From: Chthoniobacterales bacterium
GTDB taxonomy: Bacteria > Verrucomicrobiota > Verrucomicrobiia > Chthoniobacterales > DASVRZ01
DNA: 64,000 bases
Reading direction: 5' to 3'
Assembly (NCBI GenBank): GCA_039930045.1
Contig: JBDSQB010000006.1
Coordinates: 62,001 to 126,000, forward strand
Shown: one piece after another, positions 37,999 to 46,406 of the stretch
How the letters are laid out: every line of letters begins with the position of its first letter
Numbering within the stretch: the stretch's first letter is position 1
Translations under genes and position numbers: made by a program
Notes under the pieces: model-generated
Databases searched by the model: none
What the model was told of the DNA's origin: nothing
Seen by the model: only the letters and a program-made list of their open reading frames with translations

Positions 37999-38045
37999 AA
38001 ATTTTAAGGGTCGAGTTGCATCGCAATCTGGGCGCGGTTTGCCGC

Positions 38046-38073
38046 TTGTCATTCCGATTTTCGCGATTATTCT
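38046..38073 (+). promoter_or_regulatory. Probable promoter of tRNA-Glu
   Basis: TTGTCA (-35, 5 of 6) and TATTCT (-10, 4 of 6), 16 bases apart, with the -10 ending 14 bases before the tRNA. Confidence 0.45.
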
Positions 38074-38087
38074 ACAACCCACCAAAC

Positions 38088-38160
38088 GGCGCATTCGACT
38101 AGTCGGTTAGGTCACAGCCCTCTCAAGGCTGGTGGACGGGTTCGAGTCCCGTATGCGCTA
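38088..38160 (+). tRNA. tRNA-Glu (anticodon CTC)
   Basis: 73 bases. Acceptor GGCGCAT pairs with ATGCGCT, with the first pair G-T; D arm GACT/GGTC; anticodon stem CAGCC/GGCTG with loop CTCTCAA (anticodon CTC); T arm ACGGG-TTCGAGT-CCCGT. No encoded CCA. The G-T first pair and A38 are less typical for tRNA-Glu. Confidence 0.85.
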
Positions 38161-38184
38161 CTTTTTTCCATTGCCGGATCATCT

Positions 38185-38259
38185 GGCGGGGTAGCCAAGT
38201 GGTAAGGCAGGGCTCTGCAAAAGCCCTATTCGGGGGTTCGATTCCCCCCCCCGCCTCCA
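38185..38259 (+). tRNA. tRNA-Cys (anticodon GCA)
   Basis: Acceptor GGCGGGG/CCCCGCC, D arm GCCA..AGGC, anticodon stem GGGCT/AGCCC with loop CTGCAAA, T arm GGGGG-TTCGATT-CCCCC; CCA is encoded as the last three bases. 24 bases after tRNA-Glu, likely cotranscribed. Confidence 0.96.
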
Positions 38260-38291
38260 AGTTCCATCTTAATCAGCGTGAGATATCGCTC

Positions 38292-38810
38292 TTACTCTAC
38301 TGCGAGCAGCTGCTGGTAAATCTGCAGGTCGCGTGTCGAGAAACAGCAGAAAATAATCTCCCGCAGCGAAGTCGTTGTTTGGAGAAAATCTCTCGCCGTC
38401 GTCACCGCAATCTGCGCCGCCGCTTCCACCGGATAGCCGTAGATTCCAGTGCTAATCGCCGGAAACGCGATCGAGGTCAGGTTGTTTGCAGCCGCGATTT
38501 CCAACGAGCGGCGATAGCACGAGGCGAGCAATTCCGCCTCGCCCCCGGCGCCTTGGGTGCCGCCATTCCAGACAGGGCCGACCGTGTGGATGACATATTT
38601 CGCCGGCAGCCGGTGACCGCGGGTGAGTTTGGCATCGCCTGTCTGGCAGCCGGCGAGCGTACGACATTCCTCCAGCAGTGCAGGACCCGCTGCACGATGA
38701 ATCGCGCCATCCACGCCGCCGCCACCGAGCAGAGAGGAATTGGCCGCATTGACAACCGCATCGACCGCCAGCGTAGTGATGTCGGCCTGCATTGCACTCA
38801 AAGTCGCCAT
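38292..38810 (-). CDS. Macro-domain protein (ADP-ribose hydrolase type)
   Basis: 172 residues, YmdB-like macro domain. Binding loop [22 protein letters not shown] and [10 protein letters not shown], with the second loop [17 protein letters not shown]. These enzymes remove O-acetyl- or ADP-ribose groups; many are ADP-ribosylation signal erasers. The start fits ([12 protein letters not shown]). Two tRNA genes converge on it. Confidence 0.93.
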   Translation of the reverse strand: MATLSAMQADITTLAVDAVVNAANSSLLGGGGVDGAIHRAAGPALLEECRTLAGCQTGDAKLTRGHRLPAKYVIHTVGPVWNGGTQGAGGEAELLASCYRRSLEIAAANNLTSIAFPAISTGIYGYPVEAAAQIAVTTARDFLQTTTSLREIIFCCFSTRDLQIYQQLLAVE

Positions 38811-38857
38811 GCTGGAAAAACGCGCCTCCCCGTCATCCCGGATGCCGGGTCAGTCTT

Positions 38858-40471
38858 CTAGGCCGCCGCCGCCACCATCGGGCGCGCATAATAACGCCAG
38901 TCCACCGTCGGGAAAAGATTGTCGCGCTCCTCGCAGAAAACCAGAAACGCCTCGTCGATCTTTCCCGCCTGCAACTGCTCGTGCAACCGCGTGAAACGCA
39001 GCACGTGATCCTTCGTTCGCTTGCTCGCGTACTCGCTCGCCGTGCCCGTCTTCATCAGAAACGCCCAGTCGCTGCTCTGCGCCAGGAGAAGCTCCCGGGC
39101 CATCTGGCTGAGCGCCCGATTTTTCAACCCATCCGCCTCACCGAAATACTCCGTCGCCGTCGCGATCATCCGCTCCGCCGCCACGTGCAGGTGCGGGTAA
39201 ATCCACGCATTGCTCTGGTCGAGCCAGACCTCCCAATAACCCTTGTGACCCCAACTCGAGGCCGAGGGAATAATCATCTGCTGAGTGGAATGCGACTCCA
39301 GATAACGCTCGGGCGTGGTCAACTCAAATACCGACTGATCGCACGCCGCCTTGCGCAGAAACAGATTCAAAAACTCCGGGCCCTCGTGCCACCAGTGACC
39401 AAATAACTCCGCGTCGAATGGCGTCACCACGATCGGCTCGATATTCGTGCCCGCCAGCAGCTTCTCAAACTGCGCAATGCGATGCTGCAGGAAATCTCCC
39501 GCGTGCGCATCGGCGGCCGCCATCGCCCAGTCGCGATGATACAGATCCTTGTGCGGCGTGCGGCCCGTGATGCGGTGATACTTGATCCCCGTGTTCTTCC
39601 GCTCGCCGTTCGCCGGCAGGTAGGGGCGCAAATAATCCAGCGACAGATCGTGCCCGATGTCGCGGTAGAAATCCCGATACGCCGGGTCGCCGGGATAACC
39701 CTCCTCCGCGCTCCAGACCTGGCGCGACGAATCGCGATCCCGCGCCAGCACCGCCGGACCCGCCGGCGTGTAACACGGCGAGTAGATCGCATAGCGCGGC
39801 CGCGGTTGGCCAAACATCAGCCCATGCGAATCGATCACAAACCACCGGATATTCGCCTCCTGCAACACCTGCTCGATGCCTTGAATGTAGCCACATTCCG
39901 GCAGCCAGATACCGCGCGGGTCGCGTCCGAAACACTCCCGATACGAGTCGCGCGCGATCAGAATCTGCGCCCGCACCGCTTCGGGATAGGAATGCATCAA
40001 CGGCAGAAACCCATGGGTCGCCGCGCAGGTGATGATTTCAATGGAACCCCGGTTCTGCAAACCCGCGAATTGCTGCACCAGGTCGCAGTCCCACTTCAAA
40101 AACAGATCGCGGCATTCCACAAAATGCGCGTGATAACGCTCCGCCTCCGCATGCACCAGCGGATCGGCGATCGTGCGATGCGTCTCCTGCCGCGCCAGGC
40201 CGATCAGCCGCTCGATGTGCCGCACATAACGCCGTTGCAGCAGCGGATCGCGCAACATCGCGCAGAGCGTCGGCGTGAGCGACATCGTCATGCGGAAGCG
40301 AATCCCATCCGCCTCCAACCCGTGAAACAGCTTCAGGAGCGGCACATACGTCTCCGAGATCGCCTCGTAGAGCCAATCCTCCTCGAGGAAATCGGCATGC
40401 TCCGGGTGCCGCACAAACGGCAGATGAGCGTGCAGAATCAGAGCGAGATGTCCTTTGCGAAGGTTCGGCAT
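38858..40471 (-). CDS. GH57 1,4-alpha-glucan branching enzyme-like protein
   Basis: 537 residues. N-terminal HLALILHAHLPFVRHPEHADFLEE, nucleophile Glu192 in GIWLPECGYIQGIE, general acid Asp353 in VVTPFDAELFGHWWHEGPEFL; these match positions of GH57 branching enzymes, which make alpha-1,6 branches in glycogen. A C-terminal helical region follows. Could be an inactive or differently specific GH57/DUF1957 protein, but the catalytic pair is intact. Not clustered with other glycogen genes. Confidence 0.88.
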   Translation of the reverse strand: MPNLRKGHLALILHAHLPFVRHPEHADFLEEDWLYEAISETYVPLLKLFHGLEADGIRFRMTMSLTPTLCAMLRDPLLQRRYVRHIERLIGLARQETHRTIADPLVHAEAERYHAHFVECRDLFLKWDCDLVQQFAGLQNRGSIEIITCAATHGFLPLMHSYPEAVRAQILIARDSYRECFGRDPRGIWLPECGYIQGIEQVLQEANIRWFVIDSHGLMFGQPRPRYAIYSPCYTPAGPAVLARDRDSSRQVWSAEEGYPGDPAYRDFYRDIGHDLSLDYLRPYLPANGERKNTGIKYHRITGRTPHKDLYHRDWAMAAADAHAGDFLQHRIAQFEKLLAGTNIEPIVVTPFDAELFGHWWHEGPEFLNLFLRKAACDQSVFELTTPERYLESHSTQQMIIPSASSWGHKGYWEVWLDQSNAWIYPHLHVAAERMIATATEYFGEADGLKNRALSQMARELLLAQSSDWAFLMKTGTASEYASKRTKDHVLRFTRLHEQLQAGKIDEAFLVFCEERDNLFPTVDWRYYARPMVAAAA

Positions 40472-40578
40472 ACGGCGACACCTGTAAGCCGAAAGAAGGA
40501 ATCAGGAAATCAAGAAAATCGGATAACGCAGGAAAGTCACAAACGTCGCCCTGCATCCGTTTTCAGACGGTCAAGGTT

Positions 40579-40725
40579 CCCCTCGTTACCAAGCTCCAGC
40601 TTGGTAACGTAATTGTCCTCGAAGCTCCCGCTTCGTGAGGCGTCATGGTCCACACCGCGAGCCAGCGTCCAGGAAGCTAAGCTTCCAAGACAAGCGCGTC
40701 CCCAAGCTCAGCTTGGGAACGAGGG
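40579..40725. repeat. Hairpin-repeat cluster B, copy 1
   Basis: Four hairpins in sequence: CGTTACCAAGCT/AGCTTGGTAACG, CTCGAAGC/GCTTCGtGAG, GGAAGCT/AGCTTCC, and CCCAAGCT/AGCTTGGG. The outer ends (CCCTCGTT and AACGAGGG) are also complementary, closing the whole element. It fills most of the 317-base gap between the GH57 gene and a small membrane protein gene; the rest of the gap shows no further signal. Confidence 0.85.
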
Positions 40726-40788
40726 AAAGCGGATTATTCCGTCATTCGACTCAGACTCGGCTCTGCCTCGTGACGTGGTTCGTCTTCC

Positions 40789-41061
40789 TCAGTCTGGAAT
40801 CTTATCCACATGTCTAAAGATAACCCACGCGCCGACTCCGAAAATGAGCGCGATGCCAGCTAAACCCAAGATTTGCGACTGCCAGATTTCTTTGCAAGCG
40901 TTGTAGGTGTGCTCTGAACGGAACATTGTCTGCCATGCGATGTGCTGAAACCGGATGAATTGCCTGAGAAAGACAATGACAGCCAGCGTCAACAGCAAGG
41001 CCATGACAGCTAATCCAATCCCCGCCAGTTTTAACTCCGTTCTCGGCTTGAGTTTCATCAT
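40789..41061 (-). CDS. Small two-helix membrane protein
   Basis: 90 residues with two membrane segments (LKLAGIGLAVMALLLTLAVIV and ILGLAGIALIFGVGAWVIF) and a short charged N-terminus. No recognised family. Upstream of it (its left neighbour on the map) is the hairpin cluster; 16 bases separate it from the next gene. The start could be at either of two adjacent Met codons. Confidence 0.6.
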   Translation of the reverse strand: MMKLKPRTELKLAGIGLAVMALLLTLAVIVFLRQFIRFQHIAWQTMFRSEHTYNACKEIWQSQILGLAGIALIFGVGAWVIFRHVDKIPD

Positions 41062-41077
41062 GAGGCGGTGAATACGC

Positions 41078-41770
41078 CTATCCCACCGGCGGCACGGGTG
41101 GTTTGGCAGTGGGAGGCGTGTAAGTCGTGGGGATGGTGCTGCGGATCATGTCGCCGTGCGGGGTGCCGGCCACGAAGACGCGGCAGACGTCGGCATACCA
41201 AGCTTCGTTGATGTCCTCCATGTCGCGGGCGAGGGCGGCGAGCGTGTTGGTTTCGTCGCGCAGATCGCTCTGCTTCGCTGCGTAATGGGTCTTCAGGTCG
41301 CCCGCGCATTGATCGCGCAACGCCTCAAACGCCACCAGCGTATTCGCGGGCAGTGGAGCCCAACTCGGATCGAGTTTTTTCCAGGCCGTCTGCCATTCCA
41401 GCGCCTCCGCGAGCGTTTCCTCACGGCTAGAACCGACCGCCGTCAGTCCGTCGAGCTTGGCAAACTGCAGCGGCTGGTTGCGATACTTGATGCGAGCCAT
41501 GCCGAGGCCTTGCGTCGTCCAGAGATGCAACTGGTCGAGCCCGGCATCCCAGGCAATGCGCGAGCCGAGCATGGTTTGCTGAGCGGTGGCCACGATTTCC
41601 TCCTGCCCGACGACGGGCGGAGTCGCATCGGTATCGCCGATGATGCCGTGCAACTGCGTTTGCATTTCTGCGGGGGATTTCTCCGGCCAGACCCAGTCTG
41701 CGGCGACTTGATTCGCTGCGCTGATGGTTTTCACGGCCCGATTTTTGATAAATTCGACGCTTTCGCTCAT
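41078..41770 (-). CDS. Hypothetical protein, helical
   Basis: 230 residues from MSESVEFIKNRAVKTISAAN; a frame continues upstream into repeat-rich DNA but is low-complexity and not protein-like, so I start here. Predicted mostly helical, no signal peptide. Charged segments around DLRDETNTLAALARDMEDINE, and a proline-rich end (TPPTAKPPVPPVG). Not recognised. Its RBS is AAGGAG about 9 bases before the ATG. Confidence 0.65.
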   Translation of the reverse strand: MSESVEFIKNRAVKTISAANQVAADWVWPEKSPAEMQTQLHGIIGDTDATPPVVGQEEIVATAQQTMLGSRIAWDAGLDQLHLWTTQGLGMARIKYRNQPLQFAKLDGLTAVGSSREETLAEALEWQTAWKKLDPSWAPLPANTLVAFEALRDQCAGDLKTHYAAKQSDLRDETNTLAALARDMEDINEAWYADVCRVFVAGTPHGDMIRSTIPTTYTPPTAKPPVPPVG

Positions 41771-41882
41771 AATGATGACTCCTTGTGGTTGGTTGTTGCC
41801 GCCGATAGGGCCCTTTTCGCAGGGAAAAGTCAATTCAATCCAAGTCAAATCGTAAAAAACTTCCCCGCGCCGTCCGCTGGGG

Positions 41883-42282
41883 CCTCCTGGCAGGAGATGC
41901 CGGCCTCCTCGCGATAGGATGGAGCCTCCTCGCGGTGCGTCGGGACCTCCTCCGGGCATTTTATCACCTCCTCGCGGCCCACTTTCGTATCCTCGCGGCA
42001 TTCTGACGGCCCCAAGATGCCAGGAGGATGCCCAAGTGAGCCAGGAGGATGGCCAAGTGGGCCAATAGGAGACTCCAACCCGTCGCAAGGAGAGGAAAGT
42101 GAACCTCTTCTCGTTCCCAAACTCCAGTTTGGGAACGCACTTGCTCGGGAAACTTTGTTTCCTTCTGCCGAAGTCTCCCGGAGGAAACGGAGTTTCGGGG
42201 ACAAGGCATTCCCAAACGGAGTTTGGGAACGAGGAGGAGGCTGCAACCTGTCGCGAGGAGAGAAAAGTGGGCCGCCAGGAGG
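41883..42282. repeat. 21-bp-period array 2 with CCTCCT / AGGAGG core
   Basis: CCTCCT occurs at 41883, 41904, 41925, 41946 and 41967 (TATCCT at 41988): exactly 21 bases apart. Then, in reverse orientation, AGGAGG at 42022 and 42043 and again at 42235, 42256 (AGGAGA) and 42277, also 21 apart, with hairpin cluster B between. Fills the 528-base gap between two genes; no RNA gene or ORF with a known family seen in it. Confidence 0.85.
42110..42232. repeat. Hairpin-repeat cluster B, copy 2
   Basis: CGTTCCCAAACT/AGTTTGGGAACG hairpin at the left, GGGAAACTTTGTTTCC and GAAACGGAGTTTC in the middle, CATTCCCAAAC/GTTTGGGAACG at the right. The outermost ends CTCGTTCCCAAACTCC and GGAGTTTGGGAACGAG are complementary, as in copy 1. 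It sits inside the 21-bp array. Confidence 0.85.
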
Positions 42283-42298
42283 CTCGGACGCGCCGCGC

Positions 42299-43033
42299 CT
42301 ACTGGTGCAGATGCACGGGCGCTGACTTTTTCTTCATCCGCAGGTTCAGCATTTCCACGGCGACGGAGAAGGCCATGGCGAAGTAGATGTAGCCCTTTGG
42401 AATGTGTTGTCCGCAGCCTTCGGCGACGAGGACGAAGCCGATGAGGAGCAGGAAGCTGAGCGCGAGCATTTTGACAGTGGGATGTTTTTCCACAAAGGCG
42501 CTGATGCCGCCCGAGGCTGCGATCATGACGAAGAGGGCGATGACGACGGCGGCGATCATCACGTAGATGTTTTGCCCCATGCCGACGGCGGTGATGACGG
42601 AGTCGAGCGAGAAGACGATGTCGATGAGGAGGATCTGGATGACGACGGACTTAAAGGTGGCGTGGGTCTTGCCGGTGGCGTGCTCTTCCTCGGCGCCCTC
42701 GAGTTTGTTATGAATCTCGTGAATGGATTTCCAGATGAGGAAGAGGCCGCCGAGCAGGAGGATGAGGTCTTTTCCCGAGACGCCGTGGCCGAGGACGTGC
42801 ATGAACGGGTGGTCCATCGCCATGAGCCAGGAGATGCTGAGGAGGAGCAGGACGCGGGTGACGAGGGCGAGGGCGAGGCCGGTGGTGCGGGCGCGGGCGC
42901 GTTGGTCGGGCGGGACTTTGCCCGAGAGGATGGAGATGAAGACGAGGTTGTCGATGCCGAGCACGATCTCCAGAAAGGTGAGCGTGAGCAGGCTGATCCA
43001 GATTTGTGAGTCGCTGATCCAGTGGAAATCCAT
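42299..43033 (-). CDS. TerC-family integral membrane protein
   Basis: 244 residues, about seven membrane helices. EIVLGIDNLVFISILSGKVP and the later VFSLDSVITAVGMGQ each carry the acidic membrane motif of TerC. These proteins are linked to tellurite resistance, manganese export or co-translational metal loading. The C-terminal basic tail (LRMKKKSAPVHLHQ) is cytoplasmic. Stands alone; a 9-base gap to the next gene. Confidence 0.92.
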   Translation of the reverse strand: MDFHWISDSQIWISLLTLTFLEIVLGIDNLVFISILSGKVPPDQRARARTTGLALALVTRVLLLLSISWLMAMDHPFMHVLGHGVSGKDLILLLGGLFLIWKSIHEIHNKLEGAEEEHATGKTHATFKSVVIQILLIDIVFSLDSVITAVGMGQNIYVMIAAVVIALFVMIAASGGISAFVEKHPTVKMLALSFLLLIGFVLVAEGCGQHIPKGYIYFAMAFSVAVEMLNLRMKKKSAPVHLHQ

Positions 43034-43042
43034 GGCTGTGCT

Positions 43043-44203
43043 TTAGCCTGCGGCTCCGTCGCGAACAAGCGGAGAATCGGGTTCGTGACGGGCCGGGCGG
43101 TGCGCGAGGCGGTTGCCAATTTTCACGCCAGCGACTTCCAGGCAGCGGCAACTGACCCACGCGAGGACGAGGAGCAGGGGCACGATGAGGAGATTGAGCG
43201 CGGCATACATGGGCCACGGCTGCCGAATCCAGGGGGCAAACATTTTCACGGCCAGATCGAGCAGGGGCAGGTGCCAGAGGTAGAGTGAGTAAGAGACGAC
43301 TCCGACTCCGCTCAGCCAGCGGCAGACCGGCCAGCGCGAGAGGCGTCCGCCGGATTGTTCCCAGAGGAGGAGGCGTTCCATGATGCTGGCGGCGATGAGC
43401 GAGGCGAGGGTGAATTTCCAAAAAGCGGTCCAGGGTGAGAGGTCGGCCAGCAGCCAGAGGAGGACGAGCGGCCAGAGCGCCCAACGACGAAGGGCGGGTT
43501 CGCGGCGGAAGATTTTCTCGGCCAGATACGCGCCGATGGCCCAGTCGAACCAATGGAGCAGGGTGGCATCCATGAGGAAAAGGCGGATTTTTCCCCGGTC
43601 ATCGAAGGCCCACGGGAGCAGGACGAGTCGCAGGACATTGGCGAGGAGGAAGAGCCCGGCGACGGTTTTGCCGAGGCCGAAGCGGCGGCGCAACGCGAGC
43701 AGCGGCAGATAGAGCGCGTAGAGTTGCACCTCGATGGCGAGGGTCCAGAAGGCGCCGTTGTAGGATTTGAAGAACTTCCCGTCGAGATTGTGGAAGAGGA
43801 GCAGGTGCGAGGAGATATTCCAGCCGTGCTTCGACCAGCGGATCGGCCAGCCGGTTTTCAGGAGGATGAAGCAGACCAAGGCCACGAGGTAGGCCGGGTA
43901 GAGTCGCCAGAAACGACGCCAGAAGAAACGTCCGGCGCTCCACGACTTTGAGCGCAACCACGACCAATGAATGCAAAAACCGCTGATCACAAAAAACAGC
44001 GGGATGCGGATGGAACTGAAGGTCAGCGGGAAGAGCCAGTGCTCCGCACTCCACGGCTCGGTAAAGAACTCGCGCAGCCCAATCGGCGGCACCCGAAACG
44101 CCGGATAGATGCAGTGGTAAAAGACCACCCCGAGAATGGCGAGCCCGCGGAGCAGATCGATGCATTCCCAGTTTCGAGGGAAGGCCGCCGGCGCTGTGTT
44201 CAC
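43043..44203 (-). CDS. Acyltransferase 3 (OafA-like) membrane protein
   Basis: 386 residues with ~10 membrane helices. N-terminal ECIDLLRGLAILGVVFYHCIYPAF contains the catalytic His (FYHC), and RIPLFFVISGFCIHWSWLRS is typical of the family. Transfers acyl groups to surface carbohydrates. Its start overlaps ymdB's stop by 4 bases. Confidence 0.9.
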   Translation of the reverse strand: MNTAPAAFPRNWECIDLLRGLAILGVVFYHCIYPAFRVPPIGLREFFTEPWSAEHWLFPLTFSSIRIPLFFVISGFCIHWSWLRSKSWSAGRFFWRRFWRLYPAYLVALVCFILLKTGWPIRWSKHGWNISSHLLLFHNLDGKFFKSYNGAFWTLAIEVQLYALYLPLLALRRRFGLGKTVAGLFLLANVLRLVLLPWAFDDRGKIRLFLMDATLLHWFDWAIGAYLAEKIFRREPALRRWALWPLVLLWLLADLSPWTAFWKFTLASLIAASIMERLLLWEQSGGRLSRWPVCRWLSGVGVVSYSLYLWHLPLLDLAVKMFAPWIRQPWPMYAALNLLIVPLLLVLAWVSCRCLEVAGVKIGNRLAHRPARHEPDSPLVRDGAAG

Positions 44204-45009
44204 TCGACCGGGGCTGCCAGTGATGCGGCGTGGGTGCGGACGAAACGGCTGACGGCCAGGGCGTGGCCGGTGGTTTCATCAATATCGACGAGCATCCCGT
44301 GCAGCCGGACTTCGCCCTCGGCGACGGGGAAATTGACGGGCATATTCGTGATGAACCGGCTGACGATCGGCCCGATCTCACGACCCAAGATGGATTCCAC
44401 GGGGCCGCACATGCCGGCGTCGCAGAGAAATGCCGTGCCGCCGGGGAAGATCTGGTCGTCGGCGGTCTGCGTGTGGGTGTGCGTGCCGCAAACGGCGGAA
44501 ACCTGGCCGTCGAGGAAGCGGCCCATGGCGATCTTTTCGCTGGTCGTTTCGGCGTGGACATCGACGAAGATGACTTTCGTTTCCTCGCGCATACGGAGGA
44601 CTTCGGCTTCGATGGCGAGAAACGGATTTTCCAGAATCGGCTGCATGAAGGTGCGGCCCTGGACGTTGATGACGCCGACTTTGCCCTTGGCCGTCTCGAG
44701 AACGATGGAACCCGTCCCCGGCGTGTCGGCGGGGTAGTTGATCGGACGCAGCAAACGCGGCTCGGTAACGATGTAACCGGCAGTCTCCTTTTGGTCCCAG
44801 ACATGGTCGCCGGTGGTGATGACCGCGACTCCGGCCCGCAGCAGGTCGATGGAGATTTTACCCGTGATCCCGCGACCGGCGGCGGCGTTTTCGCCATTCA
44901 CAATCACGAAATCCAGCGCCAGTTCCTCGCGCAAGTCGGGGAGCATTTCGATCACTGCGCGGCGGCCCGGTGAGCCCACGATATCGCCTAAAAAAAGTAT
45001 CCGTAACAT
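44200..45009 (-). CDS. YmdB-family metallophosphoesterase
   Basis: 269 residues. Motifs LGDIVGSPGRRAVIEM, NGENAAAGRGIT, TTGDHVWDQKE, FVDVHAETTSEKIAMG, and AVCGTHTHTQTADD define the family of 2',3'-cyclic phosphodiesterases that affect sporulation and biofilm genes in Bacillus. Divergent from the amidase gene 26 bases away. Translationally coupled to the acyltransferase gene. Confidence 0.93.
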   Translation of the reverse strand: MLRILFLGDIVGSPGRRAVIEMLPDLREELALDFVIVNGENAAAGRGITGKISIDLLRAGVAVITTGDHVWDQKETAGYIVTEPRLLRPINYPADTPGTGSIVLETAKGKVGVINVQGRTFMQPILENPFLAIEAEVLRMREETKVIFVDVHAETTSEKIAMGRFLDGQVSAVCGTHTHTQTADDQIFPGGTAFLCDAGMCGPVESILGREIGPIVSRFITNMPVNFPVAEGEVRLHGMLVDIDETTGHALAVSRFVRTHAASLAAPVE

Positions 45010-45035
45010 CAGGCCGTGGTTTATACTCCGGCCCC

Positions 45036-46277
45036 ATGAGCGAGCGCAAAGTAATCTGGGTGGTGGCGGCGTTTTTTCTGCTCATCGGCAGTGTGGAAGC
45101 GAGGGTGAGCGTGATGGCGCGCCCGCCGGATTGGTCGCGGCTGGACAAGTTTCAAAAGACGATCACGCGGGATAATTTCGCGAGGTTGCTGCGGGAGATT
45201 TATGCGCCGAATGGAGCGGCGGCGGACCAGATTCGCATCGACACCGATCACGCGTTGATCCGGCGAGGCTCGGGCGACGAGGGGTTTTATCAGCTCGATT
45301 TCGCCGAAAGCGAGGAGCTGAAACGTGAGGTGCCGGTCACCTGGAAGCCGGTCGTTCCCGGTTCGCTCATCGGCAAACGCATCGCCATCGACCCCGGCCA
45401 CATCGGCGGCGACTGGGCAAAAATGGAGGAGCGCTGGTTTAAGGTCGGCGACACCACTCCCGTCGCGGAGGGCGACATGACGCTGCTCGTGGCCCGGAAG
45501 ATTGCGGCCCAACTCCGCTCTGCCGGTGCCCTCGTGGCGCTCGTTCGCGACGACAACCAGCCGCTGACGCCGATTCGACCCGAGATTCTCACCGAGGAAG
45601 CGACCGAATCGCTCCAGCTCAAAGGCGTGAAGGACATCCATCCGACTTACAGTGGAATCAGCGATTCGCAGAAGCAAAACTCCATTCAATGGGAAGCCGA
45701 GCGGCTGTTTTATCGCGTGAATGAGATTCGCGCCCGGGCCAAGCGCAACAACGAGGTGCTAAAGCCCGACCTCACGATCTGCATTCATTTCAACGCCGAG
45801 GCCTGGGGCGACCCGACGCTGCCATCGTTTGTGGAAAAGAATCACCTGCATTTGCTGGTCAATGGCCAGTATGGAGCCGACGAACTGGCCTACGACGACG
45901 TGCGGCTGGAAATGCTCGAGAAATTGCTCAGTCAGACGATTAATACCGAACTCGCCCTCTCGGCCACGGTCGCCCGCAGTCTCGCCGTGGCCACGCGCCT
46001 GCCGCCCTACGAATACACCACGCCCAACGCCCTCAAAGTGCCCGGCAGCGACTACGTCTGGTATCGCAACCTCCTCGCGAACCGCCTTTACCGGAACCCG
46101 ACGCTCTACCTGGAGCCCTATGTGATGAACAATTTGGACACGTTTGACCGCATCCAGATGGGCGATTACGAAGGCACCCGCGACGTGAATGGCGTCCAGC
46201 GCAAAAGCATTTTCAACGAATACGCCGATGCCGTGGCCGATGCGTTGAAGGGCGTGCCAGCCACACCGCCGGAGTAG
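45036..46277 (+). CDS. N-acetylmuramoyl-L-alanine amidase (Amidase_3)
   Basis: 413 residues from MSERKVIWVVAAFFLLIGSV, a signal peptide. A helical N-terminal part of ~115 residues precedes the amidase_3 domain: RIAIDPGHIGGDWAKMEERWF (first His/Glu ligands) and LTICIHFNAEAWGD (His). Cleaves stem peptides from peptidoglycan, presumably during division or remodelling. N-terminal part of unknown function. Ends against repeat A copy 2. Confidence 0.88.
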   Translation: MSERKVIWVVAAFFLLIGSVEARVSVMARPPDWSRLDKFQKTITRDNFARLLREIYAPNGAAADQIRIDTDHALIRRGSGDEGFYQLDFAESEELKREVPVTWKPVVPGSLIGKRIAIDPGHIGGDWAKMEERWFKVGDTTPVAEGDMTLLVARKIAAQLRSAGALVALVRDDNQPLTPIRPEILTEEATESLQLKGVKDIHPTYSGISDSQKQNSIQWEAERLFYRVNEIRARAKRNNEVLKPDLTICIHFNAEAWGDPTLPSFVEKNHLHLLVNGQYGADELAYDDVRLEMLEKLLSQTINTELALSATVARSLAVATRLPPYEYTTPNALKVPGSDYVWYRNLLANRLYRNPTLYLEPYVMNNLDTFDRIQMGDYEGTRDVNGVQRKSIFNEYADAVADALKGVPATPPE

Positions 46278-46287
46278 GCGTACTCAG

Positions 46288-46394
46288 TCGGGAGCGCACG
46301 CGTCTCGCGTGTTCCAGCGGACGTCTCGTCCGATGGCGAGAACCGCCCTTTCGCGAGACGCAAAAGGGAACACGCGAGACGCGTGCTCTCCCGA
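46288..46394. repeat. Stem-loop repeat A, long copy 1
   Basis: Outer arms of 28 bases (46288-46315 and 46367-46394) pair with one mismatch; the core is GGGAGCGCACGCG. Inside are hairpins GGACG-TCT-CGTCC and CCCTTT-c-GCG-AGA-CGC-a-AAAGGG. Lies between the convergent amidase and carboxypeptidase genes. Same family as 17046-17078 and 55917-56020. Confidence 0.9.
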
Positions 46395-46406
46395 AAACGT
46401 CCCCGA

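Noticed and set aside
41845-42246. Minus-strand frames over array 2 giving repetitive peptides
   Set aside because: Low-complexity translation of a tandem repeat plus hairpins; no plausible gene start or domain.
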